Position numbers and translations under genes: made by a program. A stretch of 64,000 bases of DNA from Eutreptiella sp. 'Long Island Sound 2002' (Eukaryota; Euglenozoa; Euglenophyceae; Eutreptiales; Eutreptiaceae): positions 84,869,178 through 84,933,177 of the forward strand of contig OZ038379.1 of assembly GCA_964036045.1 (NCBI GenBank), read 5' to 3'. Of this stretch, positions 1 to 10,976 are shown in pieces. The notes under the pieces were generated by a model that worked only from the letters and a program-made list of their open reading frames with translations, was not told the origin of the DNA and did not search any database. Position 1 is the first letter of the stretch. Each line of letters starts with the position of its first letter.

Positions 1-243
1 ATCACCAACCTCACGTGTCCGGGAGGACACCCCCAATTTCACTGAGTGGCACCCCACGCACTTTCTGCACCCGGCCCAGCTCGTCCTGGGGAACAGAGGA
101 GGGCCCACGTGTGGGAGCTGGGGGGCCGCATGTACCTTAAGGGAACGAGGAACACTCTCTCCTCTTGCCCCTTTCTGTGTTTCACCCAAAACGGGCAAAT
201 CAACGTCACCGCATCACCTGCCGCCTCCCGTCCAGCCGCGGCC
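1..243. other. No supportable gene
   Basis: Overlapping open frames exist on both strands here, but none shows a recognisable domain or a repeat elsewhere in the window. They may belong to a gene lying mostly left of the window edge, together with the short minus-strand frame that follows. I see no repeat or RNA signal. Confidence 0.4.
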
Positions 244-531
244 TCAATTGGCACCCAAGGTTCGCACCGAAATGCCCCGGAAGATCTTCCAGTGGATGAT
301 CCCATACCGATCCTCCAAGAAAACCATTCCTGCCTCCACATTGGCAACCTTGCCATACCTATGCACATACGGGACGTCGAAATCATCGACATCCGGAAAC
401 GTCACCAAATCGGCGCCTTCACCAGCCGCGCCACGGTCCCCGGGTTGGGCTCCAGCACCACCTCCGGCGCCGAACCAAGCACTGCTGTCGGCGGGCCCGG
501 GATCCACTAAAGCGAAGGGCAAGAAGTTCAC
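244..531 (-). CDS. Unrecognised 95-codon reading frame, probably a gene fragment
   Basis: I do not recognise this protein. The first half is Gly/Ala/Pro-rich and low in complexity. The second half (about residues 43-95) is balanced in composition, with aspartate- and valine-rich stretches such as FPDVDDFDVPYVHRYGK, and looks more like real coding sequence. The frame has no ATG and opens on GTG, so it is more likely an exon or the remains of a gene than a complete gene. It lies directly outside the palindromic tract flanking element E1, so it may be cargo of a neighbouring family-A element. No homologue occurs elsewhere in the window. Confidence 0.25.
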   Translation of the reverse strand: MNFLPFALVDPGPADSSAWFGAGGGAGAQPGDRGAAGEGADLVTFPDVDDFDVPYVHRYGKVANVEAGMVFLEDRYGIIHWKIFRGISVRTLGAN

Positions 532-539
532 GACAATCT

Positions 540-795
540 AAAAGATATGGAGGAAATACATCAATTTACTTGAATTTTGCGTGCGCAAATGACACATTTT
601 GCGTCCCGGGATGAAATCAGGCAACAAAGTAAATACCCTATTTTGTGTGCGTAAATGACCCATTTTGCGTCACAAGTCAAAATTAGGCAACAACGCAAAT
701 ACCCTATTTTGCGTGCGAAAATGACCCATTTTGCGTCCTCGTCATGCGTATAGCCGATGCGCAAACGATGCATTTTAGGCACGCAAAAACGGGGC
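540..795. repeat. Family-A subterminal palindromic repeats (TTTTGCGY-RCGCAAA)
   Basis: Near-palindromic units of the form TTTTGCGTGCGCAAA recur about every 40-70 bp, with spacers such as ATGACCCATTTTGCGTC. The same units occur at 1060-1200, 23470-23580 and 25850-26000, always just inside the termini of family-A elements. Their presence outside the left end of E1 suggests that E1 inserted into or beside another family-A copy. Confidence 0.6.
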
Positions 796-1242
796 ATGTA
801 ACTGCGAAGTAAAGGCCCAAAGTCTTTCTCGGGTAAAAACCAGGTAAAAACCAGGTAACATGGGTAAAAAAAATCAATAACTTGCTTTCTGTGTGTTTGC
901 TCGCCTTGCCCTCTCTTATGATGTGTAACGGACACGTTTGCATGCAAATAGGCTGAAATGTGGGTGAAAACGGAGGTGTTTTGCCACTTTTACGTCTCCC
1001 GCACCACAACACCACCATGTACACGCAATTATTGCTCTTTACTGCCTTTTTGCGCGCGTAAAAGGGTGTATTTGCGTGGTTACTATAAGCTTAGCTCGGA
1101 CGCAAAAAGGGTCATTTACACACGTAAAAGGGCTTATTTACTTGTCTCGTGAATTCTGTTGCGGACGCAAATTAGGCCTTTTGCGCACGCAAAATCCATG
1201 TAATTGCCTCTTTCACTCTTAGGGGCTTCTCTTTCATGGGAC

Positions 1243-2184
1243 ATGCCTGGCAAGAAGTCCACAGCCAAGGCCGCTGTCCAAGCCCCCGGGGACCCGCAGC
1301 CACCACCCAAGCCCGCACCTCCTCCCCGCACCACCAATGAGCCCACCCGGCACGTTGTTGATGAATATGTGAAGGTGGTGGGTGTGGAAAATGTGGCGGG
1401 AGCTGGGATCCAAGTGTTGGATTGTGCACTCTCGGTGAACGAGATTAAGGGGTTGCCGGCTATCCCCGAGGATGTTTGCTTGGTGAGAGAGCGGCTGCAA
1501 AAATTGCAGCAGGAAAAAGGTGAACCCTTGAAATATTTGTTGAGGGTCAACCTGTAGGCCGGTGCAGTTGCTTTGACCAAGGGGGTTTTGAGCAATTTTG
1601 CTCTGGGCCTATACCACTGGCTGAGCCCTGCCCCAATGGGGATATTGCTGCAACTTAGCGCAGACACCATTGTTTGCCATGATGCAACGTGTCCAAGGCC
1701 CCCAAAAGCAATATGTGTCGGTGTACAATGTGCCGGATGCGGACCGGGAAAAGGAGGCCGCTGACCGACGGATGTGGTCAGACCTCGTCAAGGTGAAACA
1801 TTGGGCAAAGCGCCTCGATACGGACACACACATTTTTTTCCGGGAGTCCAAATTTCAGGAATGGTCGGCCTACGAAGCGATTCAGCCCATGGGTCGACGC
1901 GAGGCCTTGAAAGGACCGGCCATCCCTGATTTGACGCAGCCCACAATTTTTGTAACGCAGGACGATTATTTTGCGCTTGGCATGGGTTGCCCGTCGCCAG
2001 ACATTGCAGTGAAATACCCTGTGTCTCGGCATCCGTTGCCGGAATCCGCCCTCTCGGACCCCCCAGGGATATGAGGCCACAGGCTACCGTTTGGTGGAGG
2101 ACATTCTGCCAGGGGACTTGGTGGATCAGTTATGTGCCGTGCATTTGGAGGGAGAGGAGAACTGGGAAGACATTCTCCTTCACC
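1243..2184 (+). pseudogene. Dioxygenase-like gene of E1, N-terminal part (broken)
   Basis: The frame opens with ATG at 1243 (MPGKKS..., a basic, Pro-rich start) and matches the inverted copy at 25801-23825 almost codon for codon. A TAG at about 1555 replaces the CAG present in T6. Open sequence then resumes in other frames (VLSNFALGLYHWL, then VYNVPDADREKEAADRRMW). The segment contains the family hallmark IPDLTQPTIF followed by LGMG and YPVSRHPLP, which also appears in T1 and T3. The gene is interrupted at 2185 by the left terminus of T9 and continues at 10151. T6 shows that the catalytic barrel lies in the downstream pieces. Non-functional as it stands. Confidence 0.65.
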
Positions 2185-2911
2185 CTTGGTACACGCTAGA
2201 ATACCCAATCTTGTTCTAGCCTAGAATGCGCTAGAGTGGCTAGAACGAAAAAAAGAGGGGGGTACGCAGACCCACGGGAGTAGGGGGGCAGGGGTTTGAA
2301 GGGTGCAAATTGGACCCCTATTACCACACTAGGGGGTCGATACGTTGTTTTTCGGGGGAAAAAATTTGACATGAAATTCAACAAGTACAAAAAACTATTC
2401 TAGGAACGTTCTAGTGGCGCTCTAGCGCCGCCCCGCTAGAACGGCGCTAGAACGTTCCTAGAAGGCTCCGCTAGAACGACGCTAGAACAAAACCATGCAC
2501 ACACATTTGGCAAGTAAAACACACCAATGTGGGAAGGGGGGGGGTTCCATGACACGTAGACACATGGAAACCATCACATTTGGTACATGTCTAGTCATAT
2601 GTGCGCGCGCACACACGCGCACACACACACGCACACATGCACACACACATTTTGACATGGGCACGGGCACTGTGGGGGTGCCCTGCCCTCAAGCCCTTAG
2701 TGGGGGGGGGGCTTTGTTTTTGTCACACATTTTACGTGGGGGGGGGGGGGGGGCTTGACAACTACCTTGGGGGGGGGGTTGGACTGAGGGGTCGGGGAGG
2801 GTGTTCTGTTCTTCGCTTCACATGTGGTTTTTTGTTGGATTTTATTGATGTTGATGAGGAAATGCAAATTTGAAGTTGCAAGTATGCCATGCAATGCTGT
2901 GCAGTGTTGTG
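2063..2911 (+). repeat. Left copy of an ~850-bp direct duplication
   Basis: This stretch carries the end of the first E1 gene piece plus the left arm of T9. It recurs at 7668-8516 in the same orientation with only scattered differences (for example GTGGCTAG versus GTGGGTAG, and GTTCTAGTGG versus GTTCCAGTGG). The two copies flank a block with a LINE fragment and minisatellites. This is the geometry of a very long target-site duplication. Confidence 0.85.
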
Positions 2912-3780
2912 CCGAAGGCGCTGTTACCAAAAGGCAAAAGGCCGGGATGTCTACCCGCGGGTAAAGGTAAACGTGCTGGGCTGTGTGTGTTGTGTGCGCG
3001 CCGTGCGTAAGTGTGTAGGCCTCGGCAAGGGGAGGGGGAGTCGGGGAGACCTGGTGAGTTCGTCTCTGGCGACCGCGCTTATTCCAGGAGCTCCCGCTGC
3101 ACCCCTTCCCTTTCTGCTTGCTGGTGCAGGCGCAGCTCCTGCAACGCCCACGCCATCGTGCTGCCCGGGCCCAGGCGGGCCTTCAGCAGCGTGGCACGCG
3201 CCTTGGCGTGGGCGTACCAGATCCGTATGGACTCCTCCACGACGTGGCGGAGGAACTCCGTGCCCAGCGAGTGGGGCCCCGTACACTCCAGGTGGGCCAG
3301 CTGCATGGAGGGGGTCCGCAGGGCTGCCGCCCACTGCTCCAGCACAGTCGGTTCCCACAGCTGGTGACACACTGGGGCCGCCCGTGGCCCCACCTTCTGG
3401 TCGAGCCACGCTGCGAGGCGCCGGCGGGCTGGCCCCCACTCGTGCGATTGAGCCGAGCAGGCCCACAGGTGGGGCGCCGTCTCGGGCTGTGTCCCGCACA
3501 GGAGGCACGTTGTATCCAGCACCGTGCCCCGGTGGGAGGAACGGTGGGCTAGGACTGCCATGGTCGGGACGTTGTCCATGCGATGCGCCGTGATGTGGCG
3601 CTGCTGGTCGTGGTCGAACCAGTCCAGGGGGAGGCCCCCCCCTGGCATGAAGTTTACCCCCCAGCGGGCCTCATAGATGGCTTGCGCCGGTATGGAGGCC
3701 CGGTCCTGCAACCAGTCACTCAGCGCCGTCGGGGAGAGCTGGCACTGGTCGCGGAAGGGCACTGGGGGGACAAATGAGTA
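2912..3780 (-). pseudogene. LINE-type retrotransposon fragment, C-terminal end of the ORF
   Basis: On the minus strand a frame ending at 3079 encodes a C-terminal domain with a Cys/His cluster of the form CX2CX8HX3C (CLLCGTQPETAPHLWAC) followed by SHEWGPARRRL. It then continues for about 120 residues of Glu/Ala/Leu-rich helix. A CxxC...H..C knuckle close to the C terminus is typical of the zf-RVT region after the reverse transcriptase of non-LTR elements. No RT or endonuclease domain is present. Upstream, the frame runs directly into the 47-bp minisatellite, so the element is 5'-truncated or fused to it. The 3' boundary falls at about 2912, where the 850-bp duplication begins. The LINE clade cannot be told. 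Confidence 0.5.
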
Positions 3781-5010
3781 GCCAACTCCTGCAATGCACT
3801 GCCTCACTGCCCTCGGGCAGTAGGCAGTGCAACTCCTGCAATGCACTGCCTCACTGCCTGGGGGCAGTGGGCATTGCAACTTCTGCAATGCACTGCCTCA
3901 CTGCCCTCGGGCAGTAGGCAGTGCAACTCCTGCAGTGCACTTCCCTGCTGCCTGGGGGTTGCAGGCAGTGCAACACCTGCAATGCACTGCCTCACTGCCC
4001 GGGGGCAGTGGGCAGTTGAACCCCTGCAATGCACTGCCTCACCGCCTGGGAGCAGTGGGCAGTGCAACTTCTGCAATGCACTGCCTGACTGCCCTGGGGG
4101 CAGTGGGCAGTGCCACTCCTGCAATCCACTGCCTCACTGCCTGGGGGCAGTGGGCAGTGCAGCTCCTGCAATGCACTGCCTGACTGCCCTGGGGGCAGTG
4201 GGCAGTGCCACTCCTGCAATCCACTGCCGCACTGCCTGGGGGCAGTGGGCAGTGCAGCTCCTGCAATGCACTGCCTCACTGGCTGGGGGCAGTGGGCCGT
4301 GCAACTCCTGCAATGCACTGCCTCACTGCCCTCGGGCAGCAGGCAGTGCAACTCCTGCAATGCACTGCCTCACTGCCTGGGGGCAGTGGGCAGTGGAACT
4401 CCTGCAATGCTCTACCCCACTGCCTGGGGGAAGTGGACAGTGGAACTCCTGCAATGCGCTGCCTCACTGCCTGGGGGCAGTGGGCAGTGGAACTCCCGCA
4501 ATACACCGCCCCACTGCCCGGGAGGAGTGGGCAGTGCAACTCTTGCAATGCACTGCCTCACTGCCTGGGAACAGTGGGCAGTGCAACTCCTGCAATGCAC
4601 TGCCTCACTGCCTGGGGGCAGTGGGCAGTGCCACTCCTGCAATCCACTGCCGCACTGCTTGGGGGCAGTGGGCAGTGCAGCTCCTGCAATGCACTGCCTC
4701 ACTGCCTGGGGGCAGTGGGCAGTGCAACTCCTGCAATGCACTGCCTCACTGCCTGGGGGCAGTGGGCAGTGGAACTCCTACAATGCTCCGTCCCACTGCC
4801 TGGGGGAAGTGGACAGTGGAACTCCTGCAATGCGCTGCCTCACTGCCTGGGGGCAGTGGGCCGTGGAACTCCCGCAATACACCGCCTTACTGCCTGGGAG
4901 GAGCGGGCAGTGCAACTCCTGCGATGCGCTGCCTCACTGCCTGGGGGCAGTGGGCAGTAGAACGCCTGCAATACACTGCCCCACTGCCTGGGGTCAATGG
5001 GCAGCGGTCA
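3781..5010. repeat. Minisatellite, ~47-bp unit, about 26 copies
   Basis: The repeating unit contains GCAGTGGGCAGTGCAACTCC followed by TGCAATGCACTGCCTCACTG and CCTGGGG, about 47 bp in all. Copies vary at a few positions (GCAACTCC, GGAACTCC, GCCACTCC; CTCGGGCAGTAGGCAG variants), so the array is old enough to have diverged. The unit is rich in inverted GCAGT/ACTGC pairs and could form hairpins. Several frames stay open on both strands; I treat those as by-products. Confidence 0.9.
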
Positions 5011-7667
5011 ATGGTCGGAGTGTCCTGCAGGGCCTGTGGGGATGAAGAACCGGGTACACCAGCCTGGGGGACGGGGAGCCCTGCCCAGGGGGTGGTCGGA
5101 GTGTCCCGTAGGGCCTGCGGGGAGGTAGAATCGGGCACACCGGCCTGGGGGGATGGGGAGTCCTGCCCCAGGGGGTGGTCGGAGCGTCCTGCAGGGCCTG
5201 TGGGGATGTAGATTCGGGCACACCAGCCTGGGGGGACGGGGAGTCCTGCCCAGGGGGTGGTCGGAGTGCATCGCTGGGCCTGTGGGGGGGTAGATTCGGG
5301 CACACCGGCCTGGGGGGACGGGGAGTTCTGCCCAGGGGGTGGTCGGAGCGTCCTCCAGGGCCTGTGGGGACGTAGAACCAGGCACACCGGCCTGGGGGGA
5401 TGGGGAGTCCAGCCCAGGGGGTGGTCGGAGTTTCCTGCAGGGACTGCGGGGATGGACAACCGGGCGCACCGGCCTGGGGGTATGGGGAGTCCTGCCCAGG
5501 GGGTGGTCGGAGTGTCCTGCAGGGCCTGTGGGGAGGCACATTCGGGCACACCGGCCTGGGGGGATGGGGAGTCCTGCCCAGGGGTTGGTCGGAGTGTCCT
5601 GCTGGGCCTGTGGGGAGGTAGATTCGGGCACACCGCCCCGGGGGGACAGGGAGTCCTGCCCAGGGGGTGGTCGGAGTGTCCTGCAGGGCCTGTGGGGACG
5701 TAGAACCGGGCACACCGGCCTGGGGGGATGGGGAGTCCAGCCCAGGGGGTGGTCGGAGCGCCCTGCAGGGCCTGCGGGGATGGACAACTGGGCCCACCGG
5801 CCTGGGGGGATGGGGAGTCCTGCCCAAGGGGTGGTCGGAGCGTCCTGCAGGGCCTGTGGGGACGTAGAACCGGGCACACCGGCCTGGGGGGATGGGGAGT
5901 CCCGCCGAGGGGGTGGCCGGAGTTTCCTGCAGGGCCTGCGGGGATGGACAACCAGGCCCACCGGCCTAGGGGGACAGGGAGTCCTGCCCAGGGGGTGGTC
6001 GGAGTGTCCTGCTGGGCCTGTGGGGAGGTAGATTCGGGCACACCGCCCCGGGGGGACGGGGAGTCCTGCCCAGGGGGTGGTCGGAGCGTCCTGCAGGGCC
6101 TGTGGGGACGTAGAACCGGGCACACCGGCCTGGGGGGACGGGGAGTTCTGCCCAGCGGGTGGCCGGAGTTTCCTGCAGGGCCTGCGGGGATGGACAACCG
6201 GGCCCACCGGCCTGGGGGGATGGGGAGTCCAGCCCAGGGGTTGGTCGGAGTTTCCTGCAGGGACTGCGGGGATGGACAACCGGGCGCACCGGCCTGGGGG
6301 GATGGGGAGTCCTGCCCAGGGGGGGGTCGGAGTGTCCTACAGGGCCTGTGGGGAGGCACATTCGGGTACACCGGCCTGGGGGGATGGGGAGTCTTGCCCA
6401 GGGGTTGGTCGGAGTGTCCTGCTGGGCCTGTGGGGATGGACAACCGGGCCCACCGGCCTAGGGGGATGGGGAGTCCAGCCCAGGGGGTGGTCGGAGCGCC
6501 CTGCAGGGCCTGCGGGGATCGACAACTGGGCCCACCGGCCTGGGGGGATGGGGAGTCCTGCCCAAGGGGTGGTCGGAGCGTCCTGCAGGGCCTGTGGGGA
6601 CGTAGAACCCGGCACACCGTCCTGGGGGGATGGGGAGTCCCGCCCAGGGGGTGGTCGGAGTTTCCTGCAGGGCCTGCGGGGATGGACAACCGGGCCCACC
6701 GGCCTGGGGGGACAGGGAGTCCTGCCCAGGGGGTGGTCTGAGTGTCCTGCTGGGCCTGTGGGGACGTAGATTCGGGCACACCGCCCCGGGGGGATGGGGA
6801 GTCATGCCCAGGGGGCAGTCGGAGCGTCTTGCAGGGCCTGTGGGGACGTAGAACCGGGCACACCGGCCTGGGGGGACGGGGAGTCCAGCCCAGCGGGTGG
6901 CCGGAGTTTCCTGCAAGGCCTGCGGGGATGGACAACTGGGCCCACCAGCCTGGGGGGATGGGGAGTCCTGCCCAAGGGGTGGTCGGAGCGTCCTGCAGGG
7001 CCTGTGGGGACGTAGAACCGGGCACACCGGCCTGGGGGGATGGGGAGTCCCGCCCAGGGGGTGGTCGGAGTTTCCTGCAGGGCCTGCGGGGATGGACAGC
7101 CGGGCCCTCCGGCCTGGGGGGACGGGGAGTCCTGCCCAGGGGGTGGTCGGAGCGTCCTGCAGGGCCTGTGGGGGCGTAGAACCGGGCACATCGGCCTGGG
7201 GGGACGGGGAGTCCAGCCCAGCGGGTGGCCGGAGTTTCCCGCAGGGCCTGCGGGGATGGACAACCGGGCCCACCGGCCTGGGGGGATGGGGAGTCCTGCC
7301 TAGGGGGTGGTCGGAGTGTCTTGCAGGGCCTGCGGGGATGGACAACTGGGCCCTCCGGCCTGAGGGGACGGGGAGTCCTGCCCAGGGGGTGGTCGGAGTG
7401 TCCTGCTGGGCCTGTGGGGACGTAGAACCGGGCACACCGGCCTGGGGGGACGGGGAGTCCTGCCCAGGGGGTGGTCGGAGCGTCCTGCAGGGCCTGTGGG
7501 GAGGTAGAACCGGGCACACCGGCCTGGGGGGATGGGGAGTCCAGCCCAGGGGGTGGTCGGAGTTTCCTGGAGGGCCTGCGGGGATGGACAACCGGGCCCA
7601 CCGGCCTGGGGGGACGGGGAGTCCTGCCCAGGGGGTGGTCGGAGTGTCCTGCAGGGCCTGTGTGGGC
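5011..7667. repeat. Minisatellite, ~82-bp unit, about 32 copies
   Basis: The unit runs TGGTCGGAGTGTCCTGCAGG, GCCTGTGGGGACGTAGAACC, GGGCACACCGGCCTGGGGGG, ATGGGGAGTCCTGCCCAGGG plus GG. Alternating subtypes (ACGTAGAACC, ATGGACAACC and GGTAGATTC variants) suggest higher-order structure of two to three units. It joins the 47-bp array directly at about 5011 and stops where the second copy of the 850-bp duplication begins. On the minus strand one frame stays open for more than 900 codons although 82 is not a multiple of 3. This reflects the absence of stops in a GC-rich unit. Confidence 0.9.
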
Positions 7668-8516
7668 CCGAGGAATATGAGGCCACAGGCTACCGTTTGG
7701 TGGAGGACATTCTGCCAGGGGACTTGGTGGATCAGTTATGTGCCGTGCATTTGGAGGGAGAGGAGAACTGGGAAGACATTCTCCTTCACCCTTGGTACAC
7801 GCTAGAATACCCAATCTTGTTCTAGCCTAGAATGCGCTAGAGTGGGTAGAACGAAAAAAAGAGGGGGGTACGCAGACCCACGGGAGTAGGGGGGCAGGGG
7901 TTTGAAGGGTGCAAATTGGACCCCTATTACCACACTAGGGGGTCGATACGTTGTTTTTCGGGGGAAAAAAATTTGACATGAAATTCAACAAGTACAAAAA
8001 ACTATTCTAGGAACGTTCCAGTGGCGCTCTAGCGCCGCCCCGCTAGAACGGCGCTAGAACGTTCCTAGAAGGCTCCGCTAGAACGACGCTAGAACAAAAC
8101 CATGCACACACATTTGGCAAGTAAAACACATCAATGTGGGAAGGGGGGGGGTTCCATGACACGTAGACACATGGAAACCATCACATTTGGTACATGTCTA
8201 GTCATATGAGCGCGCGCACACACGCGCACACACACACGCACACATGCACACACACATTTTGACATAGGCACGGGCACTGTGGGGGTGCCCTGCCCTCAAG
8301 CCCTTAGTGGGGGGGGGGGCTTTGTTTTTGTCACACATTTTACGTGGGGGGGGGGGTTGACAACTACCTTGGGGGGGGGGTTGGACTGAGGGGTCGGGGA
8401 GGGTGTTCTGTTCTTCGCTTCACATGTGGTTTTTTGTTGGATTTTATTGATGTTGATGAGGAAATGCAAATTTGAAGTTGCAAGTATGCCATGCAATGCT
8501 GTGCAGTGTTGTGGTG
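7668..8516 (+). repeat. Right copy of the ~850-bp direct duplication
   Basis: Matches 2063-2911 in the same orientation. It starts inside the E1 gene at CCCGAGGAATATGAGG, which agrees with the T6 copy of that gene and so retains the ancestral bases, and continues through the left arm of T9. Downstream the sequence runs on into the rest of T9, so this copy holds the native right-hand junction and the left copy holds the native left-hand junction. Confidence 0.85.
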
Positions 8517-9444
8517 AGTGTTGTCTCGTAAGGTGTAAAGTGGTGTCATGTAGTGTGGTGTGATGTGGTGTGCTGCGGTCTAATGTAGTGTGTGATCTGC
8601 TATGGTGTGCTGTACATTGGGGGGGGGGGGGGTAGTGTGTTGTGGTCACATGCCGTGCCCTGTGGTGTGCTGTGTTGTCATGTGGTGTGGTCGGGTGTCA
8701 TGTGGTGTGGTCCGGTGTCATGTGGTGTGGTGTGGTGTAGTGGGGTATCCTGCGATAGGGTTGCCTATCTGGGTGGTTGAAGGGTGTGTTGGTTGCTTGG
8801 CAGGTGGGTTTGTTTGGCAGCTTGGGTTGTTTGTTTGGTGTTTGGCAGGGTGGGGCACGCTGTGTGGTGTGTGCACCCTGTGGTGTTAGGTGCCGTATGC
8901 TGTTGTGTGCTCTGTGATGTCATGTCTGTGGGTACCATGTAATTACTGCCATTCCAAGGGAGGGGGGGGGCTGATAAGCAGTCACTATTCTTGTTCTAGC
9001 GGCGTTCTAGGGAGGCGTTCTAGCGGTGATCTAGCGACGCTCTAGAGCATCTCTAGAACGCCGCTAGAACGGTTCCCGCGAACGCCGCTAGAACAAAAAT
9101 ATTTAATGCTTACCAGCCCCCCCCCCCCTCCCTTGGAATGGCAGCAAATACACGTGTACTCACAGATGTGACATCACAGAGCATACAACAGAAAGCCACA
9201 GAACACACCACACGGTGCAGACACCACACAGCATGCCGCAGCTGACTAAACACCCAACAAATAACCCAAGCTGCTAAACAACACCACCTGCCAAGCAACC
9301 AACACACCATTCAACCAACCCCACCAACCACACCACATGGAAACACATCACTCACAGGGCACGTCATGTGACCACAACACACTACCCCCCCACACAGTAC
9401 AACACACCACAGCCAAGCACATACTACAGCAGACTGCACGTCAA

Positions 9445-9515
9445 TACACCACACCACACCACACCACACCACACCACACCACACCACACCACACCACACC
9501 ACACCACACCACAGG
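9445..9515. repeat. (ACACC)n microsatellite
   Basis: About 13 uninterrupted ACACC units lie within the right arm of T9. The matching position of the left arm (about 8690-8740) has an impure TGTGGTG tract on the complementary strand, so the array expanded after the arms formed. Confidence 0.85.
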
Positions 9516-10150
9516 ACACGAGGCCACACCACGTGACACCCGACCACACCACATGACTCTGCAACACACCACGGCGAACCCCATCAGACCACAACACAAC
9601 ACACCACGCCACTGCACAGTACAACACACCACAGCAGATCACACACCACAATGGACTGCAACACAGTACACCACACCACTTTACACCTTTCGAGACAACA
9701 ACACACCACAACACTGCACAGCATTGCATGGCATACCTGCAACTTCAAAATTGCATTTCCTCATCAACATCAATAAAATCCAACAAAAAACCACCTGTGA
9801 AGCGAAGAACAGAACACCCTCCAGACCCCTGAGTCCAACCCCCCCCCCGAAGGTAGTTGTCAAGCCCCCCCCCCCCCCCCTCCCCCTGAAAAATGTGTGA
9901 CAAAAGCAAAGCCCCCCCCCCCCCCCCCCAACTAAGGGCTTGAAGGGAGGGCACCCCCACAGTGCCCGTGCCTGCGTCAAAGTGTGTGCGTGCATGTGTG
10001 TGTGTGTGTGTGTTTGTGTGTGTGATGATTTGTTTTTTGTGTTCTACCCAGGCTATTGTATCGTTCTAGTATTGATCTAATCTAGCCTAGAACGATCTAG
10101 CTACAAATTTCTAGGCTAGATCAAGATTGGGTCTTATAGTGTGCACCAAG

Positions 10151-10520
10151 GGAAGGGCCACACCCAAGGTGGTGGGCGCCGGTAGACCGCCCCGGGAACG
10201 GTGAACAAATGGCTTCCCTCGGAAAGCAAGTGGCGTTTGCTGCGCATTTTGGCGGACCTTTTCCCGGTGCTGGATGACCTGGAGGACCGGGAGCCCCGGT
10301 TGGTGGAACGGATGGACGCCCCCCCCCGGCGGGGCTACCAATGGCCGCACCGCGATTTCATGCTTACGTTGCGGGGTGCCGCGGACACGAGGGTGGTTTT
10401 CGTATCCCTGCAGGATGATCCCCCAGAAAAATCCCTGCGGTTGTACTGGGGACGAGCCATGGCTACCACGCGTCCAACACGTGGCATGTGGTCCAGCAAA
10501 AGCGGGGCAGTGTTTTGCTA
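10151..10520 (+). pseudogene. Dioxygenase-like gene of E1, middle part with the HxD motif
   Basis: Continues the gene interrupted at 2184. The frame reads WLPSESKWRLLRIL, then RGYQWPHRDFMLTLRG. The PHRD (HxD, about 10342-10358) is the expected first pair of iron ligands of a double-stranded beta-helix 2-oxoglutarate/Fe(II) dioxygenase. T6 has the same motif at about 24656-24673. The piece ends with SGAVFC where T1 is inserted; the three bases ATG at 10521-10523 are repeated after T1 at 17419-17421. The matching second half of the barrel lies beyond T1. Confidence 0.65.
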
Positions 10521-10976
10521 ATGTATACCCTTCGTGAATAGGCGTTAAGTGGCCGTTTGAATAATTGCGTGAATTTCGCGTGAATTTACCCAAATTTTGA
10601 GGCTTTTGGGGGAAAATGCCATATTCTTGGTTCATTCCGAGGGCTTTGAGGGGCCAAAATTCCTCCCCCGGCTTTGTTACGCATCATCCAATGAAAATCG
10701 TGCCCAAAAAACATCCATCATGTCCGAACCGTGCCCAAAACGAGAGGTGCCGGAACCCGGCAAGCCTGCAGCCGATTCACAGCCGTGAATTCACGTGAAT
10801 TCGTACGAAATTCGCACGAATTTCGCACGAATTTCGTACGAATTTTGTACGAATTTCACGTGATTTTACACAAATATTACCCGTGTGCACCCCCTGATTT
10901 GTCCTCACACCCCTAGTAAGCCCCCCAGCATGCACCCTGGTCACAGGCAACAATGGTCTGGGTTCGTAAGGTGATC

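Larger units (their letters stand above)
2185..10150. mobile_element. T9: fold-back element inserted in the E1 dioxygenase gene
   Basis: The left end begins CTTGGTACACGC and continues with CCCAATCTTGTTCTAGCC. The right end is its inverted match, ending at 10150 with the complement of CCTTGGTGCAC. The better-formed unit is 7791-10150 (2.36 kb). Its left arm (7791 to about 8990) and right arm (about 9110-10150) are imperfect inverted copies, each carrying a poly-G tract, a TG- or CA-rich tract and a stretch reading ATTTTATTGATGTTGATGAG. Short CTAGAAC and GTTCTAG half-sites cluster at the ends and in the central spacer (8990-9100). No transposase is visible, so T9 is non-autonomous. A LINE/minisatellite block has split it, leaving a partial second left arm at 2185-2911. 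Confidence 0.65.

Noticed and set aside
50-510. The 154-codon plus-strand frame at the left edge
   Set aside because: It overlaps a minus-strand frame of better composition, and has no motif or repeat support.
3781-7667. A CRISPR-like array of regular repeats
   Set aside because: The units are directly abutting minisatellites with no unique spacers, in a eukaryotic setting without cas genes.
4887-7814. A 975-codon Pro/Arg/Ser-rich reading frame
   Set aside because: It is the translation of an 82-bp minisatellite in shifting frames. The opposite strand is equally open, and there is no domain or codon signal.
9310-9900. His/Thr-rich frame TTPHHTTPHHTT
   Set aside because: Translation of an ACACC microsatellite in an arm of T9.
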